Source of the DNA: Mycobacterium sp. URHD0025 | GTDB lineage: Bacteria; Actinomycetota; Actinomycetes; Mycobacteriales; Mycobacteriaceae | Direction of reading: 5' to 3' | Length of the DNA stretch: 64,000 nucleotides | NCBI RefSeq assembly: GCF_000426065.1 | Contig: NZ_AUEQ01000018.1 | Location: 62,001-126,000 of the forward strand | Translations under genes and position numbers: made by a program | The notes under the pieces: generated by a model | Database searches by the model: none | The model's input: only the letters and a program-made list of their open reading frames with translations | Told to the model about the DNA's origin: nothing | Part shown: positions 34,797-43,972 of the stretch, in pieces | Numbering within the stretch: the first letter of the stretch is position 1 | Layout of the letters: each line of letters begins with the position of its first letter

Positions 34797-35633
34797 ATGC
34801 CAACGATCACGACCTCCGACAACGTCGAGATCTTCTACAAGGACTGGGGCTCGGGGCAGCCGATCGTGTTCAGTCACGGTTGGCCCCTGTCCGCCGACGA
34901 CTGGGACACCCAGATGCTGTATTTCCTGCAGCACGGCTACCGGGTCGTCGCACCCGACAGGCGCGGTCACGGCCGTTCGGAACAGGTGGCCGACGGCCAC
35001 GACATGGATCACTACGCCGACGACCTCGCCGCGGTGATCGAGCATCTCGATCTGCACGACGTCATCCACGTCGGGCACTCGACCGGCGGTGGTGAGCTGA
35101 CCCGCTACCTGGCCCGCCACGGCCTGGGCCGGGCTGCCAAAGCGGTGCTGATCAGCTCGGTCCCACCGTTGATGGTGCAGACCGAGGCCAACCCGGGCGG
35201 CCTGCCGAAATCGGTGTTCGATGATCTGCAGGCCCAGTTGGCGGCCAACCGCTCGGTGTTCTACCGCGCCCTGCCGTCCGGCCCGTTCTACGGATTCAAC
35301 CGGGACAACGGCGACATCCCGCAGCCCTACCGTGAAGCGATCATCGCCAACTGGTGGCGTCAGGGCATGATGGGCGGCGCCAAGGCCCACTACGACGGCA
35401 TCGTGGCGTTCTCACAGACGGACTTCACCGAAGACCTCAAGAAGATCACCGTGCCGTCGTTGGTGATGCACGGTGACGACGATCAGATCGTGCCGTACGC
35501 GGACGCGGGCGTACTGTCGGCCAAGCTTCTGCCGAACTCGTCACTCAAGATCTACCCAGGCTTCCCGCACGGTATGCCGACCACCCAGTCCCACATCATC
35601 AACCCAGATCTGCTGGAGTTCATCCGCTCCTGA
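34797..35633 (+). CDS. Alpha/beta hydrolase (non-haem haloperoxidase-like)
   Basis: A 278-residue esterase/perhydrolase-type enzyme. It has FSHGWPLSADDWD (oxyanion region), GHSTGGGEL (nucleophile elbow), HGDDDQIVPY (acid) and a late His in FPHGMPTT, the arrangement of bacterial cofactor-free haloperoxidases. It follows the SDR on the same strand at 55 bp and may be co-transcribed. Such proteins act on small esters or acids; no substrate is evident. Confidence 0.88.
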   Translation: MPTITTSDNVEIFYKDWGSGQPIVFSHGWPLSADDWDTQMLYFLQHGYRVVAPDRRGHGRSEQVADGHDMDHYADDLAAVIEHLDLHDVIHVGHSTGGGELTRYLARHGLGRAAKAVLISSVPPLMVQTEANPGGLPKSVFDDLQAQLAANRSVFYRALPSGPFYGFNRDNGDIPQPYREAIIANWWRQGMMGGAKAHYDGIVAFSQTDFTEDLKKITVPSLVMHGDDDQIVPYADAGVLSAKLLPNSSLKIYPGFPHGMPTTQSHIINPDLLEFIRS

Positions 35634-35656
35634 AACCCGTTGGGGCCGAAGGGAAC

Positions 35657-36784
35657 TCAGGCGGCGCGCAGCTGCCGGAGACCCTGCACCGCCTCGTAGT
35701 GCCCGATCAGCTCGTCGCAGATGGCCGGCCAGGTGCGGCCCAGTACGCTGCGGCGCGCGGCCAGCGAGTAGCGCGCCCGCTCGGCGATCAGGTGCTCGAC
35801 GGATGCGGGCAGCGCCGACTCGAACTCGTCGACCGGAAGCAACAACCCGCTGCGGTACGGCGCCACCAGATCCCTCGGCCCGCCCGCGTCGGGTGCGATC
35901 ACCGGCAGGCCGGAGGCCATCGCCTCCTGCACGGCCTGGCAGAACGTCTCATGCTCACCAGGGTGGACGAACACGTCCATGCTGGCGTAGGCCGCCGCCA
36001 GTGCCTCACCGTGCAGTTCACCGGTGAAAATGGCTGTGGGCAGGACTCTTTCGAGCTTGTCGCGGTCCACCCCGTCGCCCACCACCACCAGTTGCACGTC
36101 GTCGCGCCCGGCCAATGCGGCCAGTCGCTCCACGTGCTTCTCCGGCGCCAACCGCCCCACGAATCCGACGATCGGCTTACCGTCCGGCGACCACGAGGTG
36201 CGCAGTCGCTCGTCACGGGCCGACGGCGCGAACCCGGTGATGTCGACCCCACGCCCCCACTTGAAGACACGGGGAATGCGATGTGCCTCAAGGTTTTCCA
36301 TCGCCGACGTGGACGGCGCCAGGGTCCGGTCGGCCTTACTGTGCAGGCGCCGCGTCCAGGCCCACGAAACCCGCGACAAGACGCCCACCCCGTAGCTCTC
36401 GGCGAAGCCGGCGACATCGGTCTGGAACACCGCGACCGTCGGCACGCCCAGGTAACGGGCGGCATGCACGCCACCCCAGCCGAGCAATGCCGGCGACGCC
36501 AGATGCACGACGTCGGGGTCGAAACCTCGCAGCACGTTCACGATCCGGGGCCGCGGTACGCCCAGCGGCAACGAGGTCACTTTGGGAAACATTCGCGAGG
36601 GCACCCGATGCACCCGCACACCGTCATGCACGCGTTCGGCCGGCGGCTGGCCGCGCGGGGTGTCCGGAGCGATGACGAGGACCTCGTGACCGGTGCGACG
36701 GAGATGCTCGATCACCCGAAGCACCGAGTTGGTGACGCCGTTGACATTCGGGAGGAAGGACTCTGCAACGATTGCAACGCGCAC
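35657..36784 (-). CDS. mgtA: GDP-mannose-dependent alpha-mannosyltransferase (GT4)
   Basis: A 375-residue GT4 glycosyltransferase with the N-terminal FLPNVNGVTNSVLRVIEHL acceptor region and the C-terminal HPGEHETFCQAVQEAMASGLPVIAPDAGGP, which holds the EX7E donor motif. In mycobacteria the gene at this position (Rv0557, MgtA) adds mannose to a glucuronosyl diacylglycerol, giving a lipomannan-like glycolipid anchor. The start is GTG. It lies between menG and the DUF3592 gene as in the recalled core order, but now flanked by inserted plus-strand genes. Confidence 0.88.
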   Translation of the reverse strand: MRVAIVAESFLPNVNGVTNSVLRVIEHLRRTGHEVLVIAPDTPRGQPPAERVHDGVRVHRVPSRMFPKVTSLPLGVPRPRIVNVLRGFDPDVVHLASPALLGWGGVHAARYLGVPTVAVFQTDVAGFAESYGVGVLSRVSWAWTRRLHSKADRTLAPSTSAMENLEAHRIPRVFKWGRGVDITGFAPSARDERLRTSWSPDGKPIVGFVGRLAPEKHVERLAALAGRDDVQLVVVGDGVDRDKLERVLPTAIFTGELHGEALAAAYASMDVFVHPGEHETFCQAVQEAMASGLPVIAPDAGGPRDLVAPYRSGLLLPVDEFESALPASVEHLIAERARYSLAARRSVLGRTWPAICDELIGHYEAVQGLRQLRAA

Positions 36785-36873
36785 ACCTGGATGGTCTCAG
36801 CGGGACCTGTCGCCGAGGTAGCGTCCGGGGATACGACACGCTAAAACCTGATGCGCGGGGATAGGGTTGGCGC

Positions 36874-37566
36874 ATGCGATTGTCCCGCGTTGCTGCAGCG
36901 ATGCTGGCCGTGCTGGCCTTGTCCGCCGCCGGAGCCACCGCGGGCTGTACCCGGCTGGTCGACGGCGCCGCCCAGGCCAACGGAAACAAGCCAGGCAGCG
37001 AGATCACCGAGGACGGCTGGGGCATTCAGATCGGCTATCCGGACGCGCCCGCCCAGATCGAGTTCTTCACCGAACCGCAGTGCCCGGCATGTGCGCACCT
37101 GCAACATGAGGCCGGCGACGCCATCGCCGCCGCCGTCGGCCAGGGCCGGCTCGCGGTGACCTACCGGCCGCTGACCTTCCTGGACGGGTCCGTCACCGAA
37201 TATTCGGCCCATGTCGCCAATGCCCTGTTCCTGGCTGCGGGACCGAACACCACGGGAACGGCGTTCCAGGCCTTCGTCGAGGACCTGTGGGGCCACCAGC
37301 AACCCGAGGGTTCGCCGGGGCCGACCGACGAGGAGATCGCCGCCATGGCCTCCGACAACGGGATCGGGGCCGAGCAGACCGACAAGATCGCCGCCGGTGA
37401 GCACGCGATCGATTCCGAGCAGCTCAACGACGCCAACGCCGAACTGCTCAGCGAGACCCAGTACGAGGTGTCCACCCCGACGGTCTACGACCTGGTCGGC
37501 GAACAAGTGGTCGACACCAGCGATCCTGACTGGCTCGCCAAACTGCTGGCTACGCCGCAGAGCTGA
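36874..37566 (+). CDS. DsbA-like thioredoxin-fold lipoprotein
   Basis: A 230-residue exported protein. A lipoprotein signal ends at TAGC (Cys25). The thioredoxin/DsbA domain has a CPAC active site (Cys70, Cys73) in FFTEPQCPACAHL, and a cis-proline region STPTVYD near the C-terminus. It likely oxidises or isomerises disulfides in exported proteins. Its last 17 bases overlap the 3' end of the convergent DUF3592 gene. Confidence 0.85.
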   Translation: MRLSRVAAAMLAVLALSAAGATAGCTRLVDGAAQANGNKPGSEITEDGWGIQIGYPDAPAQIEFFTEPQCPACAHLQHEAGDAIAAAVGQGRLAVTYRPLTFLDGSVTEYSAHVANALFLAAGPNTTGTAFQAFVEDLWGHQQPEGSPGPTDEEIAAMASDNGIGAEQTDKIAAGEHAIDSEQLNDANAELLSETQYEVSTPTVYDLVGEQVVDTSDPDWLAKLLATPQS

Positions 37567-38071
37567 TCCGGCTCAGCCGGCGCTGCAGGAACTCCAGCAG
37601 TGCCAGCGCCGCAGCCGCAACCAGCCAGCCCACCACTGCGATCGACCCGGCCGGGATGATCGCCAATGATGCATCGCGATCGCGGACCCGCACCAGATCC
37701 GGGTTGTTCTTGTCGTACTCGACATAGATCCGCATCCCGGCGTCGAGTTCGGACGGATACAGCACACCCAGCTCGGGCCGGTAGGTCACGCGATCGGGCG
37801 TGACGAATTCGATCGTCGAGCGCCGTGGTCCGGCACTGAGCACCTCGGCGGCCGCCACGCCCATGTTGCGCTCGATCTGCTGGTCATTGCGCCAGGCACC
37901 GAACACCAGCAGCACCGACTGAAGTGTGACCAGACAGGCGGTGATCACCACCCCGATCCGCACCCGGCGGATGATCCGCTGCGACCGCGTCTCACCCGGT
38001 TCGCCGTACAGGTGCGGAACCAGCGGTTGCACCAGCGCCCGCACCCGCGCCGCGATCTGCGTGGGCCTCAC
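37550..38071 (-). CDS. DUF3592-type membrane protein
   Basis: A 173-residue protein with two membrane segments (about 44-66 and 136-160) and a beta-rich extracytoplasmic domain between them, typical of DUF3592. The GTG start overlaps the menD stop by four bases, so it is translationally coupled to menD. From memory this is the Rv0556 counterpart, conserved beside menD; no function is known. The 3' end overlaps a convergent gene. Confidence 0.82.
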   Translation of the reverse strand: MRPTQIAARVRALVQPLVPHLYGEPGETRSQRIIRRVRIGVVITACLVTLQSVLLVFGAWRNDQQIERNMGVAAAEVLSAGPRRSTIEFVTPDRVTYRPELGVLYPSELDAGMRIYVEYDKNNPDLVRVRDRDASLAIIPAGSIAVVGWLVAAAALALLEFLQRRLSRISSAA

Positions 38072-39777
38072 AGGGCCGCCTTGATCGACGCGTGCAGGGC
38101 GCGGAGCGAGGACCGGTCCGCCTTCACCTCCAGCACCCGCATGCCGTCGAAGGGTTCGGCGAGCGCCGCGGCAAGATCGCCGACCTCCAACTGCCTGCTG
38201 TCCACGTGATAAGCGCGGCACAGCGCCGCGACGTCGACATCGTGCGGGGTGCCGAAGATGCGCGACGAGACGTCGGAGAACCTCGGATCGCCCTGCTCGA
38301 GCAGCTCGAAGATGCCGCCGCCGTTGTCGTTGGACACGACGATCGTCAGGTTGCGCGGCGTCGGCTCGGTGGGCCCGATCAACAGCCCCGAGCTGTCGTG
38401 CACGAAGGTCAGGTCACCGATCAACGCGATGGTCCGGCGCGGTCCGTTCTCGCCATCCGCCCGATCGTGCGCCAGTGCCGCGCCGATCGCCGTCGACACG
38501 GTGCCGTCGATGCCGGCCACACCGCGGTTGGAGCGCACCTTGACGCCCTCGGTGCTCAGCCCCACCAGCGCGGCGTCGCGCACCGGATTGGACGCGCCGA
38601 GCACCAACTGATCCCCCGGGCGCAGCGCGTCGGCGACCACCGAGGCCACGTGCAGACCGGTGGTCATGGGGTGCGAAGCGAGTTGATCGCGGACCGCCGC
38701 GACGGCGTGCTTGTTGAGGTCGGCGCAGCGACCCAGCCAGGCCGGATCCGGGGTGCCGACCGTCACCGCGCGAGTGCCGGTGGCCATCGAGTTGCCTGAC
38801 ACATCGGGCCAACGCGGGCCGGTGGTCAGGGCGTACACCGGAACGGCCGCATCGGCCAGCAGCGCCGAGACCGGCCGGTGCAGCGTGGGCCGGCCCAGCA
38901 TGATGACCTGCTTGGGATGCACGAGGCGCAACGCCAGCGGGTGCAGCGGGTTCTGCGGAAGCGGCGCGGTGGGCTCGGCCACCGTCGGCAGCGCCGCCAA
39001 GTTGGGGTGTACGCCGGCGCCGTGCCCGGCGATCACCACGGTGTCCGGGGTGAGATCGATCTCCAGCGGCTGGTCGAAACTGACCGGAGGCGTGTAGGTC
39101 CATGGCCTGCCGTCCGGGCGGCCTTGCGACGAGCGCTCGCGCGAGGAGCCGACAAGCCCCGGGAACGACGAGTCCCCGTGCGCGCTGTCGGGGACCAGCG
39201 GTTCGCGCAGCGGGATGTCGAACTGCACCGGACCGGCGTTGGCCGTGCGTGATCCGGTGGCCGCCGCCAGCACCCGGCAGGTCGCCGAGCGCCACTGCGC
39301 GTTGACGGTGTCCAGCTCGCCCGGATGGCCCGCCGTCAGATCCGGGGCCAGGCCCAGACTGATGTTGGCCCGTACCTGGGTACCGAAATATCCCAGCTGC
39401 TCGAAGGTCTGGTTGGCACCGGTGCCCAACATTTCATAGGGCCGGTTGGCGCTCAGCACGATCAGCGGCACCCGGGCGTAGTTGGCCTCGACGACCGCGG
39501 GGCCGAGGTTGGCCACCGCCGTGCCCGAGGTCATCGCGATGCACACGGGGGACCGCTCGTCCGTACTTCCTCCGACGGCGAGCCCGATGGCCAGATAGCC
39601 GGCGGTGCGCTCGTCGATGCGGACATGCAGCCTGATGCGGCCGGCCCGGTCGGCGTCGGACAACGCGAACGCCAGCGGAGCGTTGCGCGAGCCCGGGCAC
39701 AGCACGACATCGCGGACACCGCCGCGGATCAGTTCGTCGACGACTACGCGCGCCTGTGTCGTCGAGGGATTCACCAC
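38068..39777 (-). CDS. menD: SEPHCHC synthase MenD
   Basis: A thiamine-diphosphate enzyme of 569 residues that adds succinic semialdehyde (from 2-oxoglutarate) to isochorismate, an early committed step of menaquinone synthesis. It has LCPGSRNAPLAFAL at the N-terminus, SGTAVANLGPAVVEANYARVPLI and, near the C-terminus, the ThDP-binding segment GDLTFVHDSSGLL with SNDNGGGIFELL. The start is a GTG at 39777 with a second GTG right after. It lies 22 bp after bpoC and overlaps the DUF3592 gene. Confidence 0.95.
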   Translation of the reverse strand: MVNPSTTQARVVVDELIRGGVRDVVLCPGSRNAPLAFALSDADRAGRIRLHVRIDERTAGYLAIGLAVGGSTDERSPVCIAMTSGTAVANLGPAVVEANYARVPLIVLSANRPYEMLGTGANQTFEQLGYFGTQVRANISLGLAPDLTAGHPGELDTVNAQWRSATCRVLAAATGSRTANAGPVQFDIPLREPLVPDSAHGDSSFPGLVGSSRERSSQGRPDGRPWTYTPPVSFDQPLEIDLTPDTVVIAGHGAGVHPNLAALPTVAEPTAPLPQNPLHPLALRLVHPKQVIMLGRPTLHRPVSALLADAAVPVYALTTGPRWPDVSGNSMATGTRAVTVGTPDPAWLGRCADLNKHAVAAVRDQLASHPMTTGLHVASVVADALRPGDQLVLGASNPVRDAALVGLSTEGVKVRSNRGVAGIDGTVSTAIGAALAHDRADGENGPRRTIALIGDLTFVHDSSGLLIGPTEPTPRNLTIVVSNDNGGGIFELLEQGDPRFSDVSSRIFGTPHDVDVAALCRAYHVDSRQLEVGDLAAALAEPFDGMRVLEVKADRSSLRALHASIKAAL

Positions 39778-39799
39778 TCCACCTTATTCGTCTTGCTCG

Positions 39800-40582
39800 T
39801 CAGGTCTGAGCGGCCAAGAACTCGAGCAGCGCAGCGTTGACTTCCTCGGGCTTCTCGATGAAGCCCAGGTGACCGGTGTCGGGGATCTCCAGGTAGCGCG
39901 CCTTGGGAATCGCGTCGGCCACCTCGCGCCCCAGATGTGCGGGCAACACCACATCGTCGGCGAAACTGATGACCAAGACCGGCGCGGTGATGGACCGGTA
40001 GGCCGGCAGCCGATTCTCGGCCGGGCCCGCGTCGAGCTGGGCCAGCAGACCCGGGGTCTGTTTGGTGGGCCACATGGTGAACATCTCGCTCCAGTCCCGC
40101 ACCAGGCGGTCGTCGTTGAGCGTCTTGGGCGAGAAACTCTCCAACATCCGCAGCTTGGCATCGAACTTCGGCGGCAGCTGAACACCCGAGACCGCGAAGT
40201 CGCGCTCGGCATCGCGGAAGAACTCGCGAGCCCGATCGTGACGACCGCGGGTGGCCATCAGCACCGCCGATCGCACCAGGTCGGGCCGGGCCAACATCAG
40301 TTCCTGGGCGATGTACGAGCCCATCGACACACCCACGATGTGTGCGGGTGCAGCGCCGAGCTTCTCGATCAACTGCGCGGTGTCGGCCACCATCTGATCG
40401 GCGCCGAAACCGTGGGCGTTCTCCGTCGCACCGACCCCACGATTGTCGAAGGTGATGACGCGGTAGCCCGCCCGCTGCAACGCAGGCACCTGATGCAGGT
40501 GCCAGGTGCGGCCCGCGCCGCCGCGCCCGGCGATGAACAGCACCGGGACACCCTTGCCTCGCTCTTCGTATGCCAGATTCAC
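39800..40582 (-). CDS. bpoC: Alpha/beta hydrolase BpoC
   Basis: A 260-residue serine hydrolase with FIAGRGGAGRTWHLHQV, the nucleophile elbow GVSMGS, and a C-terminal DTGHLGFIEKPEEV carrying the catalytic His. It closely resembles my recollection of Rv0554 (BpoC) throughout (ENAHGFGADQM, LVISFADDVVLP). It sits between menC and menD as in M. tuberculosis; a role like that of MenH (SHCHC synthase) has been suggested for such genes in men clusters but is not shown by the sequence. Confidence 0.9.
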   Translation of the reverse strand: MNLAYEERGKGVPVLFIAGRGGAGRTWHLHQVPALQRAGYRVITFDNRGVGATENAHGFGADQMVADTAQLIEKLGAAPAHIVGVSMGSYIAQELMLARPDLVRSAVLMATRGRHDRAREFFRDAERDFAVSGVQLPPKFDAKLRMLESFSPKTLNDDRLVRDWSEMFTMWPTKQTPGLLAQLDAGPAENRLPAYRSITAPVLVISFADDVVLPAHLGREVADAIPKARYLEIPDTGHLGFIEKPEEVNAALLEFLAAQT

Positions 40583-40644
40583 GTGGCCGACCCTACGTCA
40601 GGGGCTTCGATGGGCACCTTGTAGGACGACCCGGTCGCTGACTC

Positions 40645-41364
40645 TCAGCGGAGCGCGCGCACCTTGCGGATCGCCTGATCCCACGCCAGCAGCACGCCGG
40701 CCTTCAGTGGTTCGGGCTTGATCATGTCCTTGCTCAACAGCGCGGCGGCGCCGGCCTTGGTGGACGCGGACGCCTTGGACATGTGCCCGGAATCGAACGG
40801 TGGCTGTGGGTCGTACTCGATCATCAGCTGGATGGCCTTGGCCTTCGCCTCACCGCCGATCTGCCCGGCCAGCCACACGCCCAGGTCGATGCCCGCCGAC
40901 ACCCCGGCTGCGGTGATCACCTTTCCGTCGGGATCGGCACGCACAATGCGCTCATCCCCCACCGGCGTGGCGCCCATCAGCTTCAACGCGCTCAACACCG
41001 ACCAATGCGAAGTAGCGGGTTTTCCCTCGAGCAGGCCCGCTGCGGCCAACACAACCGAACCCGAGCACACCGAAGCCATCCAGGCCGTGCCCGGATAAAC
41101 CTGACGCAGCCACTCGAGCACCTTCTCGTCGCGGGCGGCCATGGTGGTGCCCGGGCCTCCGGGCACGAGCACCACATCGGGCGAGGGCGTTTCGTCGAAG
41201 CTATGGGTGGCTCCCACCACGAGCACACCGGAATCCGCGGTGACCGGCCCTGGTTCGTGCCAGACGAACCGCACCTGCGCGTCGGGCAGGTTACGCAGCA
41301 CCTCGTACGGACCGATGAAGTCGAGTGCGGTGAAGCTCGGGTACAAGACGATGGCGATCTGCAT
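40645..41364 (-). CDS. DJ-1/PfpI-family protein (isonitrile hydratase-like)
   Basis: A 239-residue DJ-1/PfpI protein with VLYPSFTALDFIGPYEVL, the cysteine elbow MASVCSGSVVLAAAGLLEGKPATSHW in sections, and a GVSAGIDLG motif, an arrangement seen in bacterial isonitrile hydratases. The ATG at 41364 has AGAGGA 6 nt upstream. It follows an AraC-type GlxA regulator by 11 bp on the same strand, the usual pairing for such enzymes. The substrate is uncertain. Confidence 0.85.
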   Translation of the reverse strand: MQIAIVLYPSFTALDFIGPYEVLRNLPDAQVRFVWHEPGPVTADSGVLVVGATHSFDETPSPDVVLVPGGPGTTMAARDEKVLEWLRQVYPGTAWMASVCSGSVVLAAAGLLEGKPATSHWSVLSALKLMGATPVGDERIVRADPDGKVITAAGVSAGIDLGVWLAGQIGGEAKAKAIQLMIEYDPQPPFDSGHMSKASASTKAGAAALLSKDMIKPEPLKAGVLLAWDQAIRKVRALR

Positions 41365-41375
41365 GTTGGTTCCTC

Positions 41376-42374
41376 TCATGCTGAAGTTTCTCTGCTCCTC
41401 CTCGCGTGCGCGGAAGTCTTGCGATATTGGTCGGGCGAAATGCCAAGGCGTCGAATGAAATTGCGCCGCATGGTCTCGGCGGTGCCGAATCCGCACCGGG
41501 CGGCGATGACGGTGACGGTGTCGTCGGATTCCTCGAGCTGGCGTCGCGCGGCATCGGTGCGAATGCGTTCTACGTAGGCGCCCGGCGCCTCGCCGACCTC
41601 TTCGGTGAACACCCGGGTGAAATGCCGCGGGCTCATCGCGGCGCGGCCCGCCAGCTCGGGAATCGTGTGCGCTCCAGCCGGTTGGGTCTCAATGGACTCC
41701 TGCACCGCGCGGATCGGGGCCCGTTTGGCCCGCGGCATCCACACCGGCGCCGCGAACTGGGTCTGCCCGCCGGGACGGCGCAGGTAGAGCACCAGGTACC
41801 GGGCGACGGTCTGGGCGATATCGGTGCCGTAGTCGTCCTCGACCAGTGACAACGCCAGGTCGATGCCCGCGGTCACCCCGGCCGCCGTCCACACCCGCTC
41901 GGAACTTCTGACGAAGATCCGCTCGGGATCGACTGCGACCGAAGGGAATTCATCGGCCATCCGGCGGGCCGAAGACCAGTGGGTGGTGGCCGGGCAGCCG
42001 TCGAGCAGTCCGGCCTGAGCAGCCAGGAACGCACCCGTGCAGACGCTGACGACGCGGCGGGCCTGGCGTGAGGCGGTGCTGATCCAGTCGATCACCGCCG
42101 GGTTGGCCCGGGCGGCGTCGGCGCCGATACCGCCGGGGATGACGATCGTGTCGATCGGGACGTCGGGCTCGGGCAGCGCTGCGGCGACGAACTCCAGGCC
42201 GGTGAGCGTGGTGACGGGCCGGCCATCCACGGAAGTCAGGGTGACGGCATAGCCGTCGTCGGGTCTGCCCAGACCGGCCAGGGCCAGCGTGGCGGTGGAG
42301 AACACGTCGAAAGGCCCGACCAAGTCCAGGCCCTGCACCCCGGCGTAGCCGAGGATCACCACCGATCGCGTCAC
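41376..42374 (-). CDS. GlxA-family AraC regulator with DJ-1 sensor domain
   Basis: A 332-residue transcription factor. The N-terminal DJ-1/PfpI domain (about 1-190, VVILGYAGVQGLDLVGPFDVF, VVSVCTGAFLAAQAGLL) has a conserved Cys. The C-terminal AraC helix-turn-helix pair (about 225-325: AAMSPRHFTRVFTEEVGEAPGAYVERIR and ARCGFGTAETMRRNFIRRLG in sections) is complete. The GTG at 42374 is chosen at the domain start. It is likely the regulator of the DJ-1 gene just downstream. The pair interrupts the bpoC-menC junction. Confidence 0.87.
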   Translation of the reverse strand: MTRSVVILGYAGVQGLDLVGPFDVFSTATLALAGLGRPDDGYAVTLTSVDGRPVTTLTGLEFVAAALPEPDVPIDTIVIPGGIGADAARANPAVIDWISTASRQARRVVSVCTGAFLAAQAGLLDGCPATTHWSSARRMADEFPSVAVDPERIFVRSSERVWTAAGVTAGIDLALSLVEDDYGTDIAQTVARYLVLYLRRPGGQTQFAAPVWMPRAKRAPIRAVQESIETQPAGAHTIPELAGRAAMSPRHFTRVFTEEVGEAPGAYVERIRTDAARRQLEESDDTVTVIAARCGFGTAETMRRNFIRRLGISPDQYRKTSAHARRSRETSA

Positions 42375-42474
42375 GTCTTCAGTGTTCGCGACCTCGGCGA
42401 TGGCGTCTATGACATGTACCCCACAGATCAGGACATGGGTCGGATTGTCGGACCGCGTCGCGAGGATCGGTGGC

Positions 42475-42822
42475 ATGACGGAGTACACGTACCGCGCGCA
42501 ATGGTCGTACGAGGACCGCTGGTATCAGGGGTTATGTCTGGAGTTCCCGAACCTGGTGACGAATGGGCTCACGGCGCACGAAGCAATTGCGGCTGTCGAA
42601 AAGTTGGTCGCCGAAGAGGTGGCAATGATCCAGGCCGCCGATGACATCCCACCGAAATCGCTGACCGACCATCGGTACAGCGGCAAATTCGTGGTGCGGG
42701 TCTCACCGTCGCTGCACGCCAGGCTCGTTGTCGAGGCCACTGAACAGGGAGTGTCGTTGAACCAGTGGGTGGTTCAGAAGCTTGTCGGCCGGCCCTCGGT
42801 GTCGCTGGCTGATCTGTACTGA
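42475..42822 (+). CDS. HicB-like antitoxin without a visible HicA
   Basis: A 115-residue protein. Its N-terminal part (TYRAQWSYEDRWYQGLCLEFPNL) is the HicB RNase-H-like fold and its C-terminal part (KFVVRVSPSLHARLVVEATEQGVSLNQWVVQKL) is a HicB-type ribbon-helix-helix. HicB normally neutralises a partner HicA RNase. I found no HicA-like frame on either side (about 42375-42474 and 42823-43001), so this looks like an orphan, perhaps kept as a DNA-binding regulator. The ATG at 42475 was chosen at the domain start. Confidence 0.82.
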   Translation: MTEYTYRAQWSYEDRWYQGLCLEFPNLVTNGLTAHEAIAAVEKLVAEEVAMIQAADDIPPKSLTDHRYSGKFVVRVSPSLHARLVVEATEQGVSLNQWVVQKLVGRPSVSLADLY

Positions 42823-43001
42823 CCGATGTCCGCTTCGGCGGCACAGCCGTCACTTGGTACCGCGGGCGATATCACCATCTCCGAGGACATGACCGATCTC
42901 GAAACCTGGTACTGCCGGCGGTACTACATTTGCAGAGCGCATATCCCCTGACTTCCCGGTGCTGATGTGACAGGTGTGGCGCTAGGCGCTCGGAGTAGGC
43001 C

Positions 43002-43958
43002 CTACTCGATCAGCGGATAACACTCCCGCACGCGGTCGATCCACCATTGCCGACGCTCCGGCGTCGCTGCCAACGCGGACAGCCGGGCGGGGTCCGGCAC
43101 CACGTTCCCGACGGCCAGGTACCCGTCGACCGGCGGGGACACCTCGGCGACATCCTCGATGAAGAACCCACCCGTGCCCAGCCCGCAGGCATGCCGCAAC
43201 TCGGGCAACGCAGCAGCGGCCAGCAGCCCACGGGCAATTCCCACCGCGGAATCCAGAGCACTGGACACCACGATCGGGATGTCGATCTGCGCGGCGATAT
43301 CGAGCATCCGCGCCACCCCGCCCAGTGGCGCCACCTTGAGCACGGCGACGTCGGCCGCGCGGGCCCGCACCACCCGCAGAGGATCGTCGGCCTTGCGGAT
43401 CGACTCGTCCGCGGCGATCGGCACGTTCACCTGCCGCCGCAGCGCGGCCAACTCCTCGACCGTCGCGCACGGCTGCTCCAGATACTCCAGCGGCCCGTCG
43501 GCGGTCAGCGCCGCGGCCGCCGCCACGGCCTGCTGCAGTGTCCAGCCTCCGTTGGCATCGACGCGCACCACCGGGACCTGTGCGCGCACCGCGTTGACCC
43601 GTGCGACGTCGTCGGCCAAGCTCTGCCCGGGCTCGGCGACTTTGACCTTGGCCGTCCGCGCACCGGGGAACCGCGCCAGCACTTCGGGCACCTGCCCGGC
43701 CGGCACCGCTGGCACGGTGGCGTTGATCGGGACACGGTCGCGGTACACCCTCAGGGCCGGCCGGTATGCAGCCTCGACTCCGGCGGCCAACCAGGCCGCG
43801 GCCTCCGGCGGTTCATACTCGAGGAAGGCGCCGAACTCACCCCAGCCTGCGGGGCCGTCGATCAGCGCCACCTCACGAACCGTGATGCCACGGAAGCGGA
43901 CCCGCATCGGCATGGCGACGACATGCAGGCGGTCCAGGATGTCGTCGAGGGCGGGCAC
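43002..43958 (-). CDS. menC: o-Succinylbenzoate synthase
   Basis: An enolase-superfamily enzyme of 318 residues that dehydrates SHCHC to o-succinylbenzoate in menaquinone synthesis. The superfamily catalytic set is intact: Lys104/Lys106 in AKVKVAEPG, metal ligands Asp134 (VDANGGW), Glu161 (LEQP) and Asp184 (AADES), and Lys208 (VLKVAPLGG). The start is GTG. It follows the Ag85C-like gene by 14 bp on the same strand. From memory it corresponds to Rv0553. Confidence 0.94.
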   Translation of the reverse strand: MPALDDILDRLHVVAMPMRVRFRGITVREVALIDGPAGWGEFGAFLEYEPPEAAAWLAAGVEAAYRPALRVYRDRVPINATVPAVPAGQVPEVLARFPGARTAKVKVAEPGQSLADDVARVNAVRAQVPVVRVDANGGWTLQQAVAAAAALTADGPLEYLEQPCATVEELAALRRQVNVPIAADESIRKADDPLRVVRARAADVAVLKVAPLGGVARMLDIAAQIDIPIVVSSALDSAVGIARGLLAAAALPELRHACGLGTGGFFIEDVAEVSPPVDGYLAVGNVVPDPARLSALAATPERRQWWIDRVRECYPLIE

Positions 43959-43972
43959 AGGGTCAATGATGC

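Noticed and set aside
42823..43001. HicA partner or other gene downstream of HicB
   Set aside because: No frame of the right length with HicA-like motifs; the stretch appears non-coding.
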